A model generated the notes under the pieces. It did not search any database. It was not told the origin of the DNA and was given only the letters and a program-made list of their open reading frames with translations. The translations under genes were made by a program, and so were the position numbers. This document shows positions 1 through 10,828 of a stretch of 64,000 bases of DNA, piece by piece. Source of the stretch: Hymenopus coronatus (taxonomy: Eukaryota; Arthropoda; Insecta; Mantodea; Hymenopodidae); NCBI GenBank assembly GCA_030762935.1, contig CM060886.1, positions 33,031,509 through 33,095,508 on the forward strand. The letters run 5' to 3'. Position 1 is the stretch's first letter. Each line of letters starts with the position of its first letter.

Positions 1-518
1 CATCTATCTGGTCACCCATAGAACGATGGATTGCATAATGATTCAGAATGACTCCAATTCTTACCCTGGCATATCCCGCATTAACCATCCTCAAACTAGA
101 GGGCCCAGAGGGGCCTCCAGAAGGAGGCACCAGCGGAAAACCAACCGCCAGAGAGAAATCTTTGCACTATGCAAATTTTAAAGTCCCGTTCCAAGCAATA
201 CAGTCGCCATTGTCTGACTCTACAACCCTGAAACAGATGAAAGGAAATGAACGCATATGACATTTTTATGGAAGAGGGACTAGCCAGAAATCGATTAACG
301 GTAAGGGAAACTCAAGAGGGCAGATTGACCGACCTAAAAAAAAATGCCTGAATTTTTGGAATGCAATCCTCATGTGCTACCATGCAACCATCTCGTTCAA
401 CAGCCGACTTTAAACCTTATGGTTGCAATTTTTCTCTATACACTTGCAGACTTCTGCTAAACGTTGTGAAGAGGACTGTGTAAACAATAACTGAAAAGTT
501 CGCTAGTATCTGAACTAT
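1..518. other. Unannotated intergenic or intronic sequence
   Basis: No gene, tRNA-like head or REP-A homology was recognised here. Open frames are short and carry no recognisable domain. The stretch ends where the first REP-A copy begins. Confidence 0.5.
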
Positions 519-1307
519 TTACTTTCTCTATACGTACTATGTACATAGTGTATAGAGAAGGTATTGTAATGCACCCAAAAATTCGATACCGAGAAATACA
601 TGTTTTGGGTCCCCCTGAATCCCCTCAAAAAGCTTTTTGAAAAAAGGTCCGTCTGTCTGTGCATAGCATAGCTCAAAAATGGAAAAACCGTAGAGTACCA
701 CTCTTGGTATTTAAGTTCGGTACCTTCCAAGGATACGACACGAAGATTTTCAAGAATATGCCACCACTTCCAACTACCCTTTACATGGAACTTTTTTCGA
801 AAATTTTTATTTTCTCAAAAATTGCTCTAAGGATTTTGATTAAATTTGCTGTATATTAAGGACATTTACCTGACAAATAAAATGTATATCTTGAGATTTC
901 TGGGAACAGCCTGCGAATACTATTTTATTCTGAATGAATTTTACGGAAGTTTGCATAACTGCTAAACCGTGAGAGATAGACAAAAACTTACCACACATAA
1001 AAGTAGAGCAGGTTAAAACACACAAGTTATGTCATATACAGTTTTTTCGAAGAGTTGATCGTTTTTGAGATATTTTTTGTTTGTCATCCTGTCCATACAA
1101 ACAAAGAAATCTCAGTCACATAACAACCAGCTTTTGACTATTAATCTATAGTACTCCCTTATTTCTCATCTACCTACAAGCTAGCAAGTAATAAGACTAT
1201 TTCTGCTAATTTTTTCTGGATTAGCATGGAGTAAATAGAAGCAAAGTTTTGCAACAATAATTTGTTGCAGAGAGGTAGAGAAAGTCATGTGAATGGAATA
1301 CATAAGA
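519..1307 (-). mobile_element. REP-A copy 1
   Basis: This is a near full-length member of the dominant repeat. Read on the minus strand it begins TCTTATGTATTCC near 1307 and ends at the hairpin TATAGTGTATAGAG..AAAGTAA near 519. The hairpin (about 526-560) contains the TATGTACATA core. Family hallmarks follow: the TACCAA..TTGGTA internal palindrome near 690-712, the block GGAACTTTTTTCGAAAA near 788, and TAAACCGTAAGAGATAGACAAAAACTTA near 964. There is no coding capacity. The family classification (Helitron2-like, non-autonomous) is inferred from the end structure only. Confidence 0.85.
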
Positions 1308-1501
1308 TTTTTAGTGTACCACCAACAACAGGTTTAAGTGAGCGCAATTGGTGCACATATGAACCTACCTACACAAAAACCAGGAACAATTTTCTACGGC
1401 AAAAACGAAAATCAGTACAATGGATATGACTGATACAAGTATATGATTATGAAGGAGATTTAGAATCAATAATTGCAGGTGTCGCCTGAAGAACAGGTTG
1501 A

Positions 1502-1594
1502 TTGTTCTTAATTGTTGCAGATCTTAATAAAGATATCATAGTTCTGAAATATGCTAGTTTTTCTCTCTGGATATTATTTTTGTTTTGTTTTTTT
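1502..1594 (+). repeat. About 91-bp direct repeat, left copy
   Basis: TTGTTCTTAATTGTTGCAGA through TTTTGTTTTTTTA recurs at 3713-3805 with about eight mismatches by eye. The two copies flank the REP-A cluster 1595-3712, so the flank was duplicated together with, or by, the insertion and rearrangement. It is not a recognised family. Confidence 0.8.
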
Positions 1595-1624
1595 ACTTTC
1601 TCTATACGCACTATGTACATAGTG
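1595..1624 (-). mobile_element. REP-A 3'-terminal hairpin remnant
   Basis: ACTTTCTCTATACGCACTAT and the following GTACATAGT form the 3'-end of a minus-oriented REP-A. The copy is cut within its hairpin and fused directly to the 5' end of the plus-oriented copy beginning at 1624. Confidence 0.75.
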
Positions 1625-2162
1625 ATGTGTTCCATTCACATGACTTTCTCTACCTCTCTGCAACAAATTATTGTTAGAAAGCTTATGCTTCTATTTACTT
1701 CATGCTAATCGAGAAGAAAATTAGCAAAAATAGTCTTCTTACTTGCTTCCTTGTAAGCAGAAGTGAAATAAGGGCTAAACTAATAATCAAAAGCTGGTTG
1801 CTATGTGACTGAAGTTTCTTTATTTGTATGGACAGGAGTTGACAAATTCCTGTATGAGAAATGTTTAAGTTTTTTATAACTGAAATAAAAACAAGGAATA
1901 TGTCATAAACGATCAACTCCACGAAAAAATATATATAAAATAAATTGTGCGTTATAAACTGTTCTACACTTTTTATATTGTGAGTTTTTCTCCATCTCTT
2001 ACGGTTTAGCAGTTATGCAAAAATCCATAAAATTCATCCTGAATAAAGTAGTCTTCAGAAGCTATTCCCAGAAAATTCAAAATATACATTTTATTTATCG
2101 TGTAAATATCTTTAATATACGAACTTTTAATGAAAATCGTTACAGCCATTTTTGAGAAAATC
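1624..2162 (+). mobile_element. REP-A 5' half (plus arm of inverted dimer)
   Basis: It begins GATGTGTTCCATTCACATGA and runs through the family's 5' half (GCTGGTTGCTATGTGACTGA, GGACAGGAGTTGACAAATTCC, TTACGGTTTAGCAGTTATGC) to GAGCCATTTTTGAGAAAATC. At about 2162-2165 the sequence switches to the opposite orientation of the same family. The 3' half with its hairpin is absent. Confidence 0.8.
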
Positions 2163-2164
2163 GA

Positions 2165-2781
2165 AATGCGACACGAAAATTTTGAGAAGAATTCCCCCAC
2201 CCCAAACTGCTCTTTACATGGAACTTTTTTCGAAAATTTTTATTTTTAAAAAATGTAACGATTTTGATTAAAATATCGTATATTAAAGTTATTTACCTGA
2301 CAAATAAAATGTATATTTTGAATTTTCTGGGAGTAGCCTCAGAAGACTACTTTATTCTGGATGCATTTTTCATAACTACTAAACCGTAAGAGATGGACAA
2401 AAACTTAACCCCCAAAAAATGTAGAGCACGTTAAAACACACAAATTATGTCATATACATTTTTTCTGTGGAGTTGATCGTTTTTGAGATATTCCTTTTTC
2501 TTGGTTTAAGCTTTGAAAAACTTATACTTTTCTCATATAGGATTTTGTCAACTCCTGTCCATACAAACAAAGGAACATCAGTCACATAGTAACCAGCTTT
2601 TGGCTTTCACTTTAACCTATGGTACTCCCTTATTTCGCTTCTACTTGCGAATAGAGAAAGTAAAAATAAGACCATTTCTGCTAATTTTTCTCAATTAGCA
2701 TGAAATAAATAAAGGATAAGCTTATTAACAATAAAAATTTACAGAGATATAGAGAAAGTCATGTGAATGGAACACATCGGA
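2165..2781 (-). mobile_element. REP-A 5' portion (minus arm of inverted dimer)
   Basis: Starting at GCGACACGAAAATTTTGAGA the sequence is REP-A on the minus strand and runs out to the 5' terminus CATCGGA at 2775-2781. With 1624-2162 it forms a long inverted repeat of 5' halves, more than 500 bp per arm. Its 5' end abuts the 3' end of the next minus copy with only TTTTT between them. Confidence 0.8.
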
Positions 2782-2786
2782 TTTTT

Positions 2787-3649
2787 ACTTCCCTATACGC
2801 ACTATGTGCATAGGGTATAGAGAAGGTATTGCACTCCACCCAAAAATTCGACACTGAGATTTCACCGGAAATATATGTTTTAGGGTCCCCAATATCCAAA
2901 AAAAGCATTTTCACAAAAAGGTCCGCGTGTGTCTGTGTGTCCGTGTGTCTGTGAACACGATAACTCAAAAACGAAAAGTCGGTAAAATACCAAACTTGGT
3001 ATTTAAGTTTAGTATCTTCCAGGGATGCAACACGAAGATTTTGAATAAAATCACCCACCCCCAACTACCCTTTACATGGAACTTTTTTCGAAAATTTTGA
3101 TTTTCTCAAAAATGGCTGTAACAATTTTGATTAAAATTTCGTGTATTAAAGATATTTACCTGACAAATAAAATGTATATCTTGAATTTTCAGGGAATAAC
3201 CTCTGAAGAGTAGTTTATTCTGGATGAATTTTACTGAATTTTGAATAACTGCTAAACCATAAGAGATGGACAAAAACTTACTACACAAAACATGTAGAGC
3301 ACATTAAAACACACAATTTATGTTATACAAATTTTTTTCGTGGAGTTCGTCCTTTTTGAGACATTCCTTATTTTTGGTTTCTGTATGAAAAACGTATACT
3401 TTTCTCATACAGGAACTTTTCAACTCCTATCCATATAAACAAAGGAACTTCATTGACATAGCAACCAGCTTTTGACTATTACTATAACCTATGGTAGTCC
3501 CTTATTTCGCTTGTACTTAAAAGAAGCAAGTAATAAGACTATTTCTGCTAATTTTTTCTGATTAGCATAACATAAATAGAAGTATAAGTTTTTCAAGAAT
3601 AATTTTTTGCAGGGATATAGAGAAAGTCATGTGAATGGTACACTTCAGA
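2787..3649 (-). mobile_element. REP-A copy, full length
   Basis: The 3' hairpin (ACTTCCCTATACGCACTATG..) starts at 2787 and the 5' end CATGTGAATGGTACACTTCAGA lies at 3649, about 860 bp. The CA-rich tract appears here as GTGTGTCTGTGTGTCCGTG at about 2930. It is oriented head-to-tail with the minus arm 2165-2781. Confidence 0.88.
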
Positions 3650-3712
3650 TTTTTTTTGGATATGGGGAACCCTAAAACATATATTTCCGTTGAAATCTCG
3701 GTATCGAATTTT
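3650..3712 (+). mobile_element. REP-A near-3' fragment
   Basis: GGATATGGGGAACCCTAAAA through TCGGTATCGAATTTT matches the plus-strand segment that normally lies 40-100 bp before the terminal hairpin. It lacks the hairpin and ends at the 91-bp direct repeat. Confidence 0.7.
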
Positions 3713-3805
3713 TGTTCTTAATTGTTGCAGACCTTAATAAAAATATCACAGTTCTGGAATACTCTAGTTTTTCTCTCTGGATATTAGTTTTGTTTTGTTT
3801 TTTTA
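3713..3805 (+). repeat. About 91-bp direct repeat, right copy
   Basis: Second copy of 1502-1594, continuing into unique sequence (AAAATGAGTACAGC) where the left copy instead meets a REP-A end. It marks the right border of the rearranged cluster. Confidence 0.8.
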
Positions 3806-4340
3806 AAATGAGTACAGCTATATTTTATTAAATATAATGCATACTATTGCAATAGTCGTACTATTATGATTTTTGTTTTCTGGATTGCATACTTAACGAA
3901 CTATAACACTATTGGTAAGCCGAAATTAACACCATTTTTTTTTCAAATAAAACAATGTTTATATTCCTCTCAGTCTTACTACAATGATGTTACCAATGAT
4001 ACCTACCTCGAATTATAATTTACAATAATAGATTACAATTTACAATTCCAATATTACAATATTATATTTATCAAAGATAAATCTCTGACCTTAAACAATA
4101 CCATAACCCTGGACCACAGAGCTGCCGGGCATTTGTCTATCCGGTTTATCATCATCATCATCTTAGATTCTATGCATTTAGCTGTAACATTACTGTCAAC
4201 ATTACTTGAACTGCCTCTTACACCTATAAGATACATACAGCACCCATTAGGCCTCTCAATGAATATGTCGAAATTTTATCCAAAATATCTTTTGTATCCA
4301 AGAAATGAAATTTCAGAAAAATAACTATTTGAGTGATCGT
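3806..4340. other. Unannotated AT-rich sequence
   Basis: Simple AT-rich DNA with several ATTACAATT-type short repeats near 4010-4060. No gene or known element was recognised. Confidence 0.45.
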
Positions 4341-4660
4341 CTCCTTAGCGCTGAGGTAGTGCGGCTTATTGCCAAGCGGGACACCTGGGTTCGATTCCCA
4401 GCACTGGCGTGGGGATTTTTCCCCCGCTGGGTTATCTGGTACGGGGTACACACAGCCTCGTGAGGTCTGTGGGGGCCAATTGAGGGGCTACTTGATGGAA
4501 AAGTAGCGGCTCCAGGTCATGAGGACACATTAACTGGGGAGTTTGAGTCGCTGACCACGTCTCACCTTCCAGTACTGTCCCCCATCCATGACGTCTGTAA
4601 TGGAACGAGATGGGGGACGCAGCGGCCGGGCGGTTGGCTAAGGTTTCTTGTGAGCTGTCG
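4341..4660 (+). mobile_element. tRNA-derived SINE-like element (family S5)
   Basis: A tRNA-like head at about 4341-4410 has box-A-like sequence (TAGCGCTGAGGTAGTGCGGC) and a strong box B (GGGTTCGATTCCCAG). It is followed by a G/C-rich body (GTGAGGTCTGTGGGGGCC, GTAGCGGCTCCAGGTCATGAG) unlike the AT-rich surroundings. An AT microsatellite at about 4717-4735 may be its tail. It is not a functional tRNA gene because no clean cloverleaf is visible. Confidence 0.65.
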
Positions 4661-5487
4661 TGCCATGGAGTTATGTTTTTATACCTATTTATGTATGTGA
4701 ATAGACGCCTGCTGAATTTATATATATATATATATACATACATTTTGGATTTATTCAACATTTCTTTTATTGAATTATGCCATACACACACCTAACGTTA
4801 TTTCTAAAACTGTATTTTATTCAGTGAGCTTCAAAAGTATTTTCTACTATAGATAGTGGTAAAAATAACAAAAAAGAGTACATTAAATCTATTAATTTTG
4901 TTGAAAAGAAATGTCATTGGGGAGCCATTTCGCGCGCTACTAAACTTTGTTTAAAACAATAATTCAATAAGGCTCTAGCTGGTTATTTTGTTAGAGCACA
5001 CATATTTGACTGATGTTGATATTTAGTTAGCTTATGTGTCGGTGTACTACATGCTGTACTCTCTCGTATATTAATTCGCCGTTCAGTACATTAACTCTGT
5101 AGAGATACACGCATGTCGATGATCAAATTTGCTGTCTGGTTGTTGAAGCCTGTGCTCTATTATCAGAGCCTCCAATTGGTAAAATTTAGCAATACCTCAC
5201 GGGCGTTCCAGACCGTAAACTCTGTAACATGCGCTGAACGTTATTATTCTTCTCTGCAAATTTCTCCGGATTTGAGTAAGCACTCCCACTGAGTAAACTT
5301 GTGCGTTCTACCATGAGAAGTCTCTATGTAAACTTTACCGATTCACCGAGAGAAAATTATTCTGTAGAGTTCGGTAATTAACTCCACTTTATTAGGTATT
5401 GTGATTTAAGCAGAGATTCGTTTTCAAAACGTTTCATAGAATGATAACCATAGATTTCAGTACTGCAATCAGCAGTAAGTTATGTAA
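4661..5487. other. Unannotated sequence
   Basis: Includes a short (TA)n run at 4717-4735. Otherwise it is unique-looking AT-rich DNA with no supported gene. The short reading frames have no domain. Confidence 0.4.
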
Positions 5488-6248
5488 AGGGCAATGCTAT
5501 TGCTACATTCACAATGAAATGCAAGCGCAGACGTAACGTAGACGCAAGAGTTTGGACTCATATTATTGAATGTAAGCATTCAAATAGAAACGCGCAAGAC
5601 GCAACGCAACACAACGCAAGAGTTTGCAAACTTCAAACTTGATCCTTTGGTTGCTTGCAAAGAGGAGGAATTCTGCTTCTTTTCTCTATGCACTGCCTAT
5701 GAATTCACTAACAAACGATCGCACTGCAAGATTTTACAGGGCCAGCTGTAGATGCATGCTTTTCTATTTGGCCGTGCAGTGCCGCGCAATCTCTAATCTA
5801 CCGAGGTTATGACAGTCTCCTTGTGAATCCTTCTTTGATTTAACGGATGTAACTATCTTCTCTGTATAGATTTATTACTTCTCATAAATCGAAGGCACAG
5901 AGAGAAAATTCTTAGTTCATTAAATGTGTAGCGTTATCTCTTTCTACATTCTCTATGCTTGTACTATTTTCGGTAATTCTACACAACGGCTCTATTAATT
6001 CTGCCGTCTGAAAAATGAGAACTACCATGTTGGTATCTATAGTAGGAAATAAAAGTGATATGTGCGGATTGTGGTGAAAGCACAAGTACTTTAAAATCGG
6101 TTAATAAATAGAAGGTACATAATTACCCTGATTTACGTATAATTTGGCAGGTATTGAATTCACGGTTGATGTTAGTATATATAATTCAATAATTTTGAAT
6201 GAGGAATTGTTGTGAAGTCACTGCCGCGTGCGTCAGTTGTTAGTATGT

Positions 6249-6287
<39 letters not shown>

Positions 6288-6743
6288 TAGTTTAACGTCC
6301 TTTAACATAGTTTGGTCATATCGGACGATGAATGAAATTGGTGAAATGATGCTCATATGATCTCGGGGTCCATGGAGCTTAAAGTTACTCAACATTCGTC
6401 TTCTCAGGATAAGGGAAAATACCGAAAAAAAACCTTATCCGGGTAACTCACCCTAAGCGAGATTCGAACTCACGACCTTTTGAATGTGAGGCAGACATGC
6501 TACCACCACACTACCAAGGTGGGCATAACGTATTTATTTTGTAAAATATTGAGTGAATTTTATTAGGTGGTATTGTTGGTTATATTATTCAGTTTGTAAC
6601 TTGCGGAGAGCTTGGGATATATTTGCATGTAACTTGCAGATCTAGAAACACGTAACAACTTCTTGCATAGTGAATGGTCTTCCCTCGCGCTTGCGCTTAT
6701 GCTACATTACGTCTGCGCTTGCATTTCATTGTGAATGTAGCAT
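5488..6743. mobile_element. TIR DNA-transposon-like element (copy A)
   Basis: The left end at about 5500-5540 (GCTACATTCACAATGAAATG then CAAGCGCAGACGTAACGTAG) is matched in inverted orientation at about 6700-6742 (GTCTGCGCTTGCATTTCATTGTGAATGTAGC). This gives terminal inverted repeats of at least 35 bp. The interior has no transposase reading frame, so it looks non-autonomous. A SINE (6251-6524) sits inside it. Superfamily unknown. The motif GTTATGTAAAGGG lies just outside both ends. Confidence 0.65.
6251..6524 (-). mobile_element. tRNA-derived SINE (family S1) with poly-A tail
   Basis: On the minus strand the head reads GCCCACCTTGGTAGTGTGG with box A-like GTGGTGGTAGCATG and box B GTGAGTTCGAATCTCGC. 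The body follows and the element ends in a 36-nt A tail (T-run at 6251-6286 on the plus strand). A diverged relative is at 27315-27575; both share TAACGTCCTTTAAC-type sequence (plus or minus) and GTCCGATATGA. Duplicate copy B (7226-7290) lacks the insertion. Confidence 0.85.
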
Positions 6744-7488
6744 TAGTTATGTAAAGGGTAGTGCTAACGTAAGCGCAAGAGTTAGAACTCATATTATTGA
6801 ATGTAAGCATTCACATAGAAACACGCAAGACGCAACACAACGCAATGCAATGCAACACAAGAGTTTGTAAACTTCAAACTTTATCCTTTGGTTGCATGCA
6901 AAGAGCAGGAATTCTGCTTCTTTTCTCTATGCACTGCCTATGAATTCAATAACAAACGATCGCACTGCAAGATTTTACAGGGCCTGCTGTACATGCATGC
7001 TCTTCTATATGGCCGTGCCGTGCCATCTCTAATTTCTCTGAAAAGGTTATGACGGTCTCCTTGCGAACCCTTCTTCGATTTAATATATGTAATTATCATT
7101 TGCTCTAGATCTCTTGGTTCTCATAAATCGAAGACGCAGAGACATATTTGTTAGTTCATTAAATGTGTAGTTTCTGAAGACTCTATGCTTGTACTATTTT
7201 CAATTATTTTAAATGAGCAATTATTCTGATCGCACTGGCGCGAGCGTCAATTGTAGTATGTAATTTTATATCATATTTATTTGTAAAATAATGAATGAAT
7301 ATTCTTGATGAGTATTGTTGGTTATGTTATTCAGTTGGAAGTTTGCGGAGCGCTTGGAAGATATTCGCATGCAATTTACAGATCCGTGCCAACTTCTTGC
7401 ATTACGCTTACGACTGCATTGATCTTCCCTCGCGCTTGCGCTTATGCTAGGTTACGTCTGCGCTTGCATCTCATTCTAAATTTAGCTT
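6744..7488. mobile_element. Partial tandem duplicate of the TIR element (copy B)
   Basis: 6744-7070 is collinear with 5488-5810 (shared TTATGTAAAGGG, CTCATATTATTGAATGTAAG, CCTTTGGTTGC, CACTGCCTATGAATTCA, ACAAACGATCGCACTGCAAG). 7260-7480 is collinear with 6530-6740 (TATTGTTGGTTAT, CCTCGCGCTTGCGCTTATGC). Copy B lacks about 40 bp of the left terminal repeat and also lacks the SINE. Its right terminal repeat is degenerate. Confidence 0.75.
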
Positions 7489-8331
7489 CAGAGTTTCGCT
7501 AAACCAAGATATTTTCATTTAAACGTAGCGTTCGTTTAAAGGTGGGGCTGCAAATCGCGGTACATATCTTCCGCACACTGTCTACTACACCGGGGGTTTT
7601 CGTTCCATATCTCGCACTATACTTACTCACCAGTAATACTAGAATACATTCCCTATAACGACTTCGAACATTGTTGCAAGTGGCGTTGAAGGTGGTGTCA
7701 TCTAAGTGAAGACATTCCTAGCATCCATAAAATTTCACTCGCACAGATAAGCTCTTCTTGCATATTGAAAGTGAAATTTAAAATGTATATAATTTTGTAT
7801 GACTTTTTCGGAAAACTTTACTATGTTTACAAGAGCACCAAATTTCACTGAGATGGATAAATTATTTGCAAAATAAATAATGTTATAAACTTTATTATTT
7901 AATATACTTGCTTAATCCAAATGTTCCATGCGCCTCATAATATGAAAAGTGTGGATGTCATTGTTTTATTTGGAGTTTTAAGCCAATTAAACAAGCTTTA
8001 AATAAATGCTTGAGGTGGTGATAATTGTGTACCGTTTGTTACTAATTACGACAATGGTTTTAAAAGTTAGAAAATTTAACTTCTTATAAAGAATATTTGT
8101 TTTGAAAATTATTATTAATTAGTATAAAGGTGTCACCTTTAATATTAAAATTGATACATTTTCACATTATGAGAAATTTCAGTTGTATTGTTTTGTAAAC
8201 TAGTAAGCTAGGAAATACCTGTGCTATACGATCTTTAAAAAGCTGTACAGCCCAAAGCACGAGGGGAGAGCTAAATGTTGATTCTCTATGAATGCCTGGA
8301 GGTTCCAACAACCATTTGCTATAAAAAAAAA
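7489..8331. other. Unannotated sequence
   Basis: No supported gene or element. It ends in A9 immediately before a REP-A 5' terminus, an insertion context shared by many copies. Confidence 0.4.
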
Positions 8332-9187
8332 TCTGATGTGTACCATTCACATGACTTTCTCTACATCTCTGCAACAAATTATTCTTTAAAAGCTTACACT
8401 TCTATTTACTTCATGCTAATCAGTAAAAAATTAGCAGAAATAGCCATATTACTTGCTTCCTTGTAAGTAGAAGCGAAATAAGGGAGTACCATTAGTTAAT
8501 GTGATAATCAAGAGTTGGTTGCTATGTCACTGAAGTTCCTTTGTTTGTATGGACAGCAGTGGACAAAGTCCTGTATGAGAAAAGTATAAGTTTTTCATAG
8601 CAGAATCCAAAAATAAGGAACGTCTCACAATCGACGAACTCCACGAAAAAAACGTATATAATTTAAGTTGTGTGTTTTAACGTGCTCTACATTTTTGTGC
8701 AGTAAGTTTCTGTCCATCTCTTACGGTTTAGGTTAGGGAAAATTCCGTAAAATTGACCCAGAATAAAGTAGTCTTCAGAGCCTATTCCCAGAAAATTCAA
8801 AATATACATTTTATTTGTCAGCTAAATATCTTTAATATACGATATATTAATCAAAACGTTATAGCCATTTTTTAAAAAATCAAAATTTTCGAAAAAAGTT
8901 CCATGTAAAGGGTAGTTTGGAGTTGGAGGATTTTTCTCAAAATCTTCGTATCGTATCCCTGGAAGATACTAAACTTAAATACAAAGTTTGGTATTATAGT
9001 GACTTTTCGTTTCTGAGTTGTCGTGTTCACAGACACACGGACACACACACGGACCTTTTTCTGAAAATACTTTTTTGGATACAGGGGACCCTAAAACACA
9101 TATTTCTGAAATCTCGGTATCGAATTTTATGGTGGAGTGCAATACCTTCTCTATTCACAATGTACATAGAACGAATAGAGAAAGCAA
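8332..9187 (+). mobile_element. REP-A copy, full length
   Basis: The 5' end TCTGATGTGTACCATTCAC lies directly after an A-run; the 3' end is the hairpin CTCTATTCACAATGTACATAGA.. then AGAGAAAGCAA at 9187. It belongs to the subtype with GTTGCTATGTCACTGAAG and GACAGCAGT. The internal palindrome is mutated (ATACAAAGTTTGGTAT). A CA tract lies at 9032-9050. Confidence 0.88.
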
Positions 9188-9473
9188 AAGCTATGCCCGA
9201 GCTTTTGTCCGATTAAAGTCAAAATTTCATTCCCAGTGTCTCTTAAGTTCATCTCAGGTGGGATCGCTCTTATAAATCTTACTTTTATGGTTTCCACAAA
9301 TAGAAATCGCACACTGTAAGAACCAGAGAACGCGGGGGGATAATCCTTAAGAAATGAACTGTTCATTATAAACGCCTTTATGCCTTTCAAGGAATTTTGA
9401 ACAACATAAGCAGTGGCAGATTCATGTTGGAAAGTCTGTATTGTCTCTCATTATCTAATAACACTTTTAAAAA
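9188..9473. other. Unannotated spacer between two REP-A copies
   Basis: About 285 bp with no recognised element or gene. Confidence 0.4.
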
Positions 9474-10373
9474 TCTTATGCAATACACTCACATGACTTT
9501 CTCTAGCTACTCTAAAAACAAACTTCTTACAAAAGATAATTCTCTTTGAACACCACACTAGTCAAGATAAACATTAGCAGAATGTATTACTTAGTTCCTT
9601 ATAGGTAGAATGGAACTAAGGGAATGCACTAAGTTAAGTGATAGTCAAATGTTTTAAAAATCTATCTTTATGCGATTGTGATTGCAAATCGCTCCTTTGC
9701 TTGGCCAGGAGTAGAACAAAAGAAAAATGGATACACCCGTCTGAGAAAAGTATAGGTACTTCACAATTGAAACTAATAACAAGCAATACCTTGAAAACCG
9801 TAAGCATAACGAAAAAAAAAGTATATGACATAACTTGCGTATTTTAACAAGATATACATTTTATTAAAGTAACTTTTTGTCTATCTCTTGCGGTTTACTA
9901 GTTATACTAAATTAAGCAACATTCGTTCAGAATAAACAGGTCCTTAGAAGCTATTCCCAGAAAATTCAAGATAAACAGTTTATTTGTAAGAGATATGGCT
10001 TTAATATGTGGTATTTTAATCAAAATCGTTAGAGCCATTTTTAAGAAAAACAAAATTTTCGAAAATGTTTCCATGTAAAGGGTAGTTAGTGGTGGGGGGG
10101 GGGACTTCTAGAAAATCTTCGTGTGCAATCCTTGAAAGATACCGAACTTAAATACCAAGTTTGGTATTTAACCGTCTTTTCGTTTTTGAGCTATGTTGTC
10201 CACAGACCACACACACACACATACACAAACACAGACCTTTTTCCAAAAAATGCCTTTTTTGGATTCAGGAGGATCCAAAACATGTATTTCCGGTGAAAAT
10301 TCAGTATCGAATTTTGGTTGCAGTATAATACTGTTTCTATACACTATGTACATAGTACGTGTAGAGAAAGTAA
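9474..10373 (+). mobile_element. REP-A copy, subtype B
   Basis: The 5' end is TCTTATGCAATACACTCACATGACTT with the subtype-B left module (CTTACAAAAGATAATTCTC, TTCCTTATAGGTAGAA, GCTTGGCCAGGAGTAGAACA). The right part is the common module, ending ACACTATGTACATAGTACGTGTAGAGAAAGTAA at 10373. CA tract at 10208-10228. A run of G10 at about 10095-10104 replaces the usual GGTGGGGGGATTTT. Confidence 0.87.
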
Positions 10374-10828
10374 AAATGGAACAAGAATATATTTGCTATA
10401 CCTTTGGAATTTACAGGTTCATTAAGAAATATGGACTCTCTTATCCGTATTACTGTTAGAGCACACCATACATAAACTGCAATAGAAATTAATGAATTAA
10501 ATGGTGCTCCAATGCCTATAAATTTGTGAGGCAACGTGACCATTAAAGGCAGCTAAAAACATTATTTATTGCTGGTTAACAGTATCATCAGAGATATTTT
10601 ACGAGATAAAATTCAGTTACAGAAATTCACTGATTTTCGTCGCCACAAAGCTGTAATTTATGATCTACCTGTAGTCAGTGTGCAGGGTTTTAGTAGCAAT
10701 AAGAACAATGGCTTTTGAAAGTCTACTTACTGTAGATAAACTGTATTTCCTGGTTCGGCTCCTCTTTAATTGTTCATCAAATAATTAATAAGATAATAGA
10801 GACAGCTAGAGGTTATAAAGGTATAATA
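10374..10828. other. Unannotated sequence
   Basis: No gene supported. It contains the TA target dinucleotide (10827-10828) of the adjoining mariner. Confidence 0.4.

Noticed and set aside
9018..9275. Recurrent small protein (..SYRVHRHTDTHTDLF..) appearing in many places
   Set aside because: It is the translation of the REP-A CA-tract region. The frame is broken differently in each copy and substitutions show no codon pattern.
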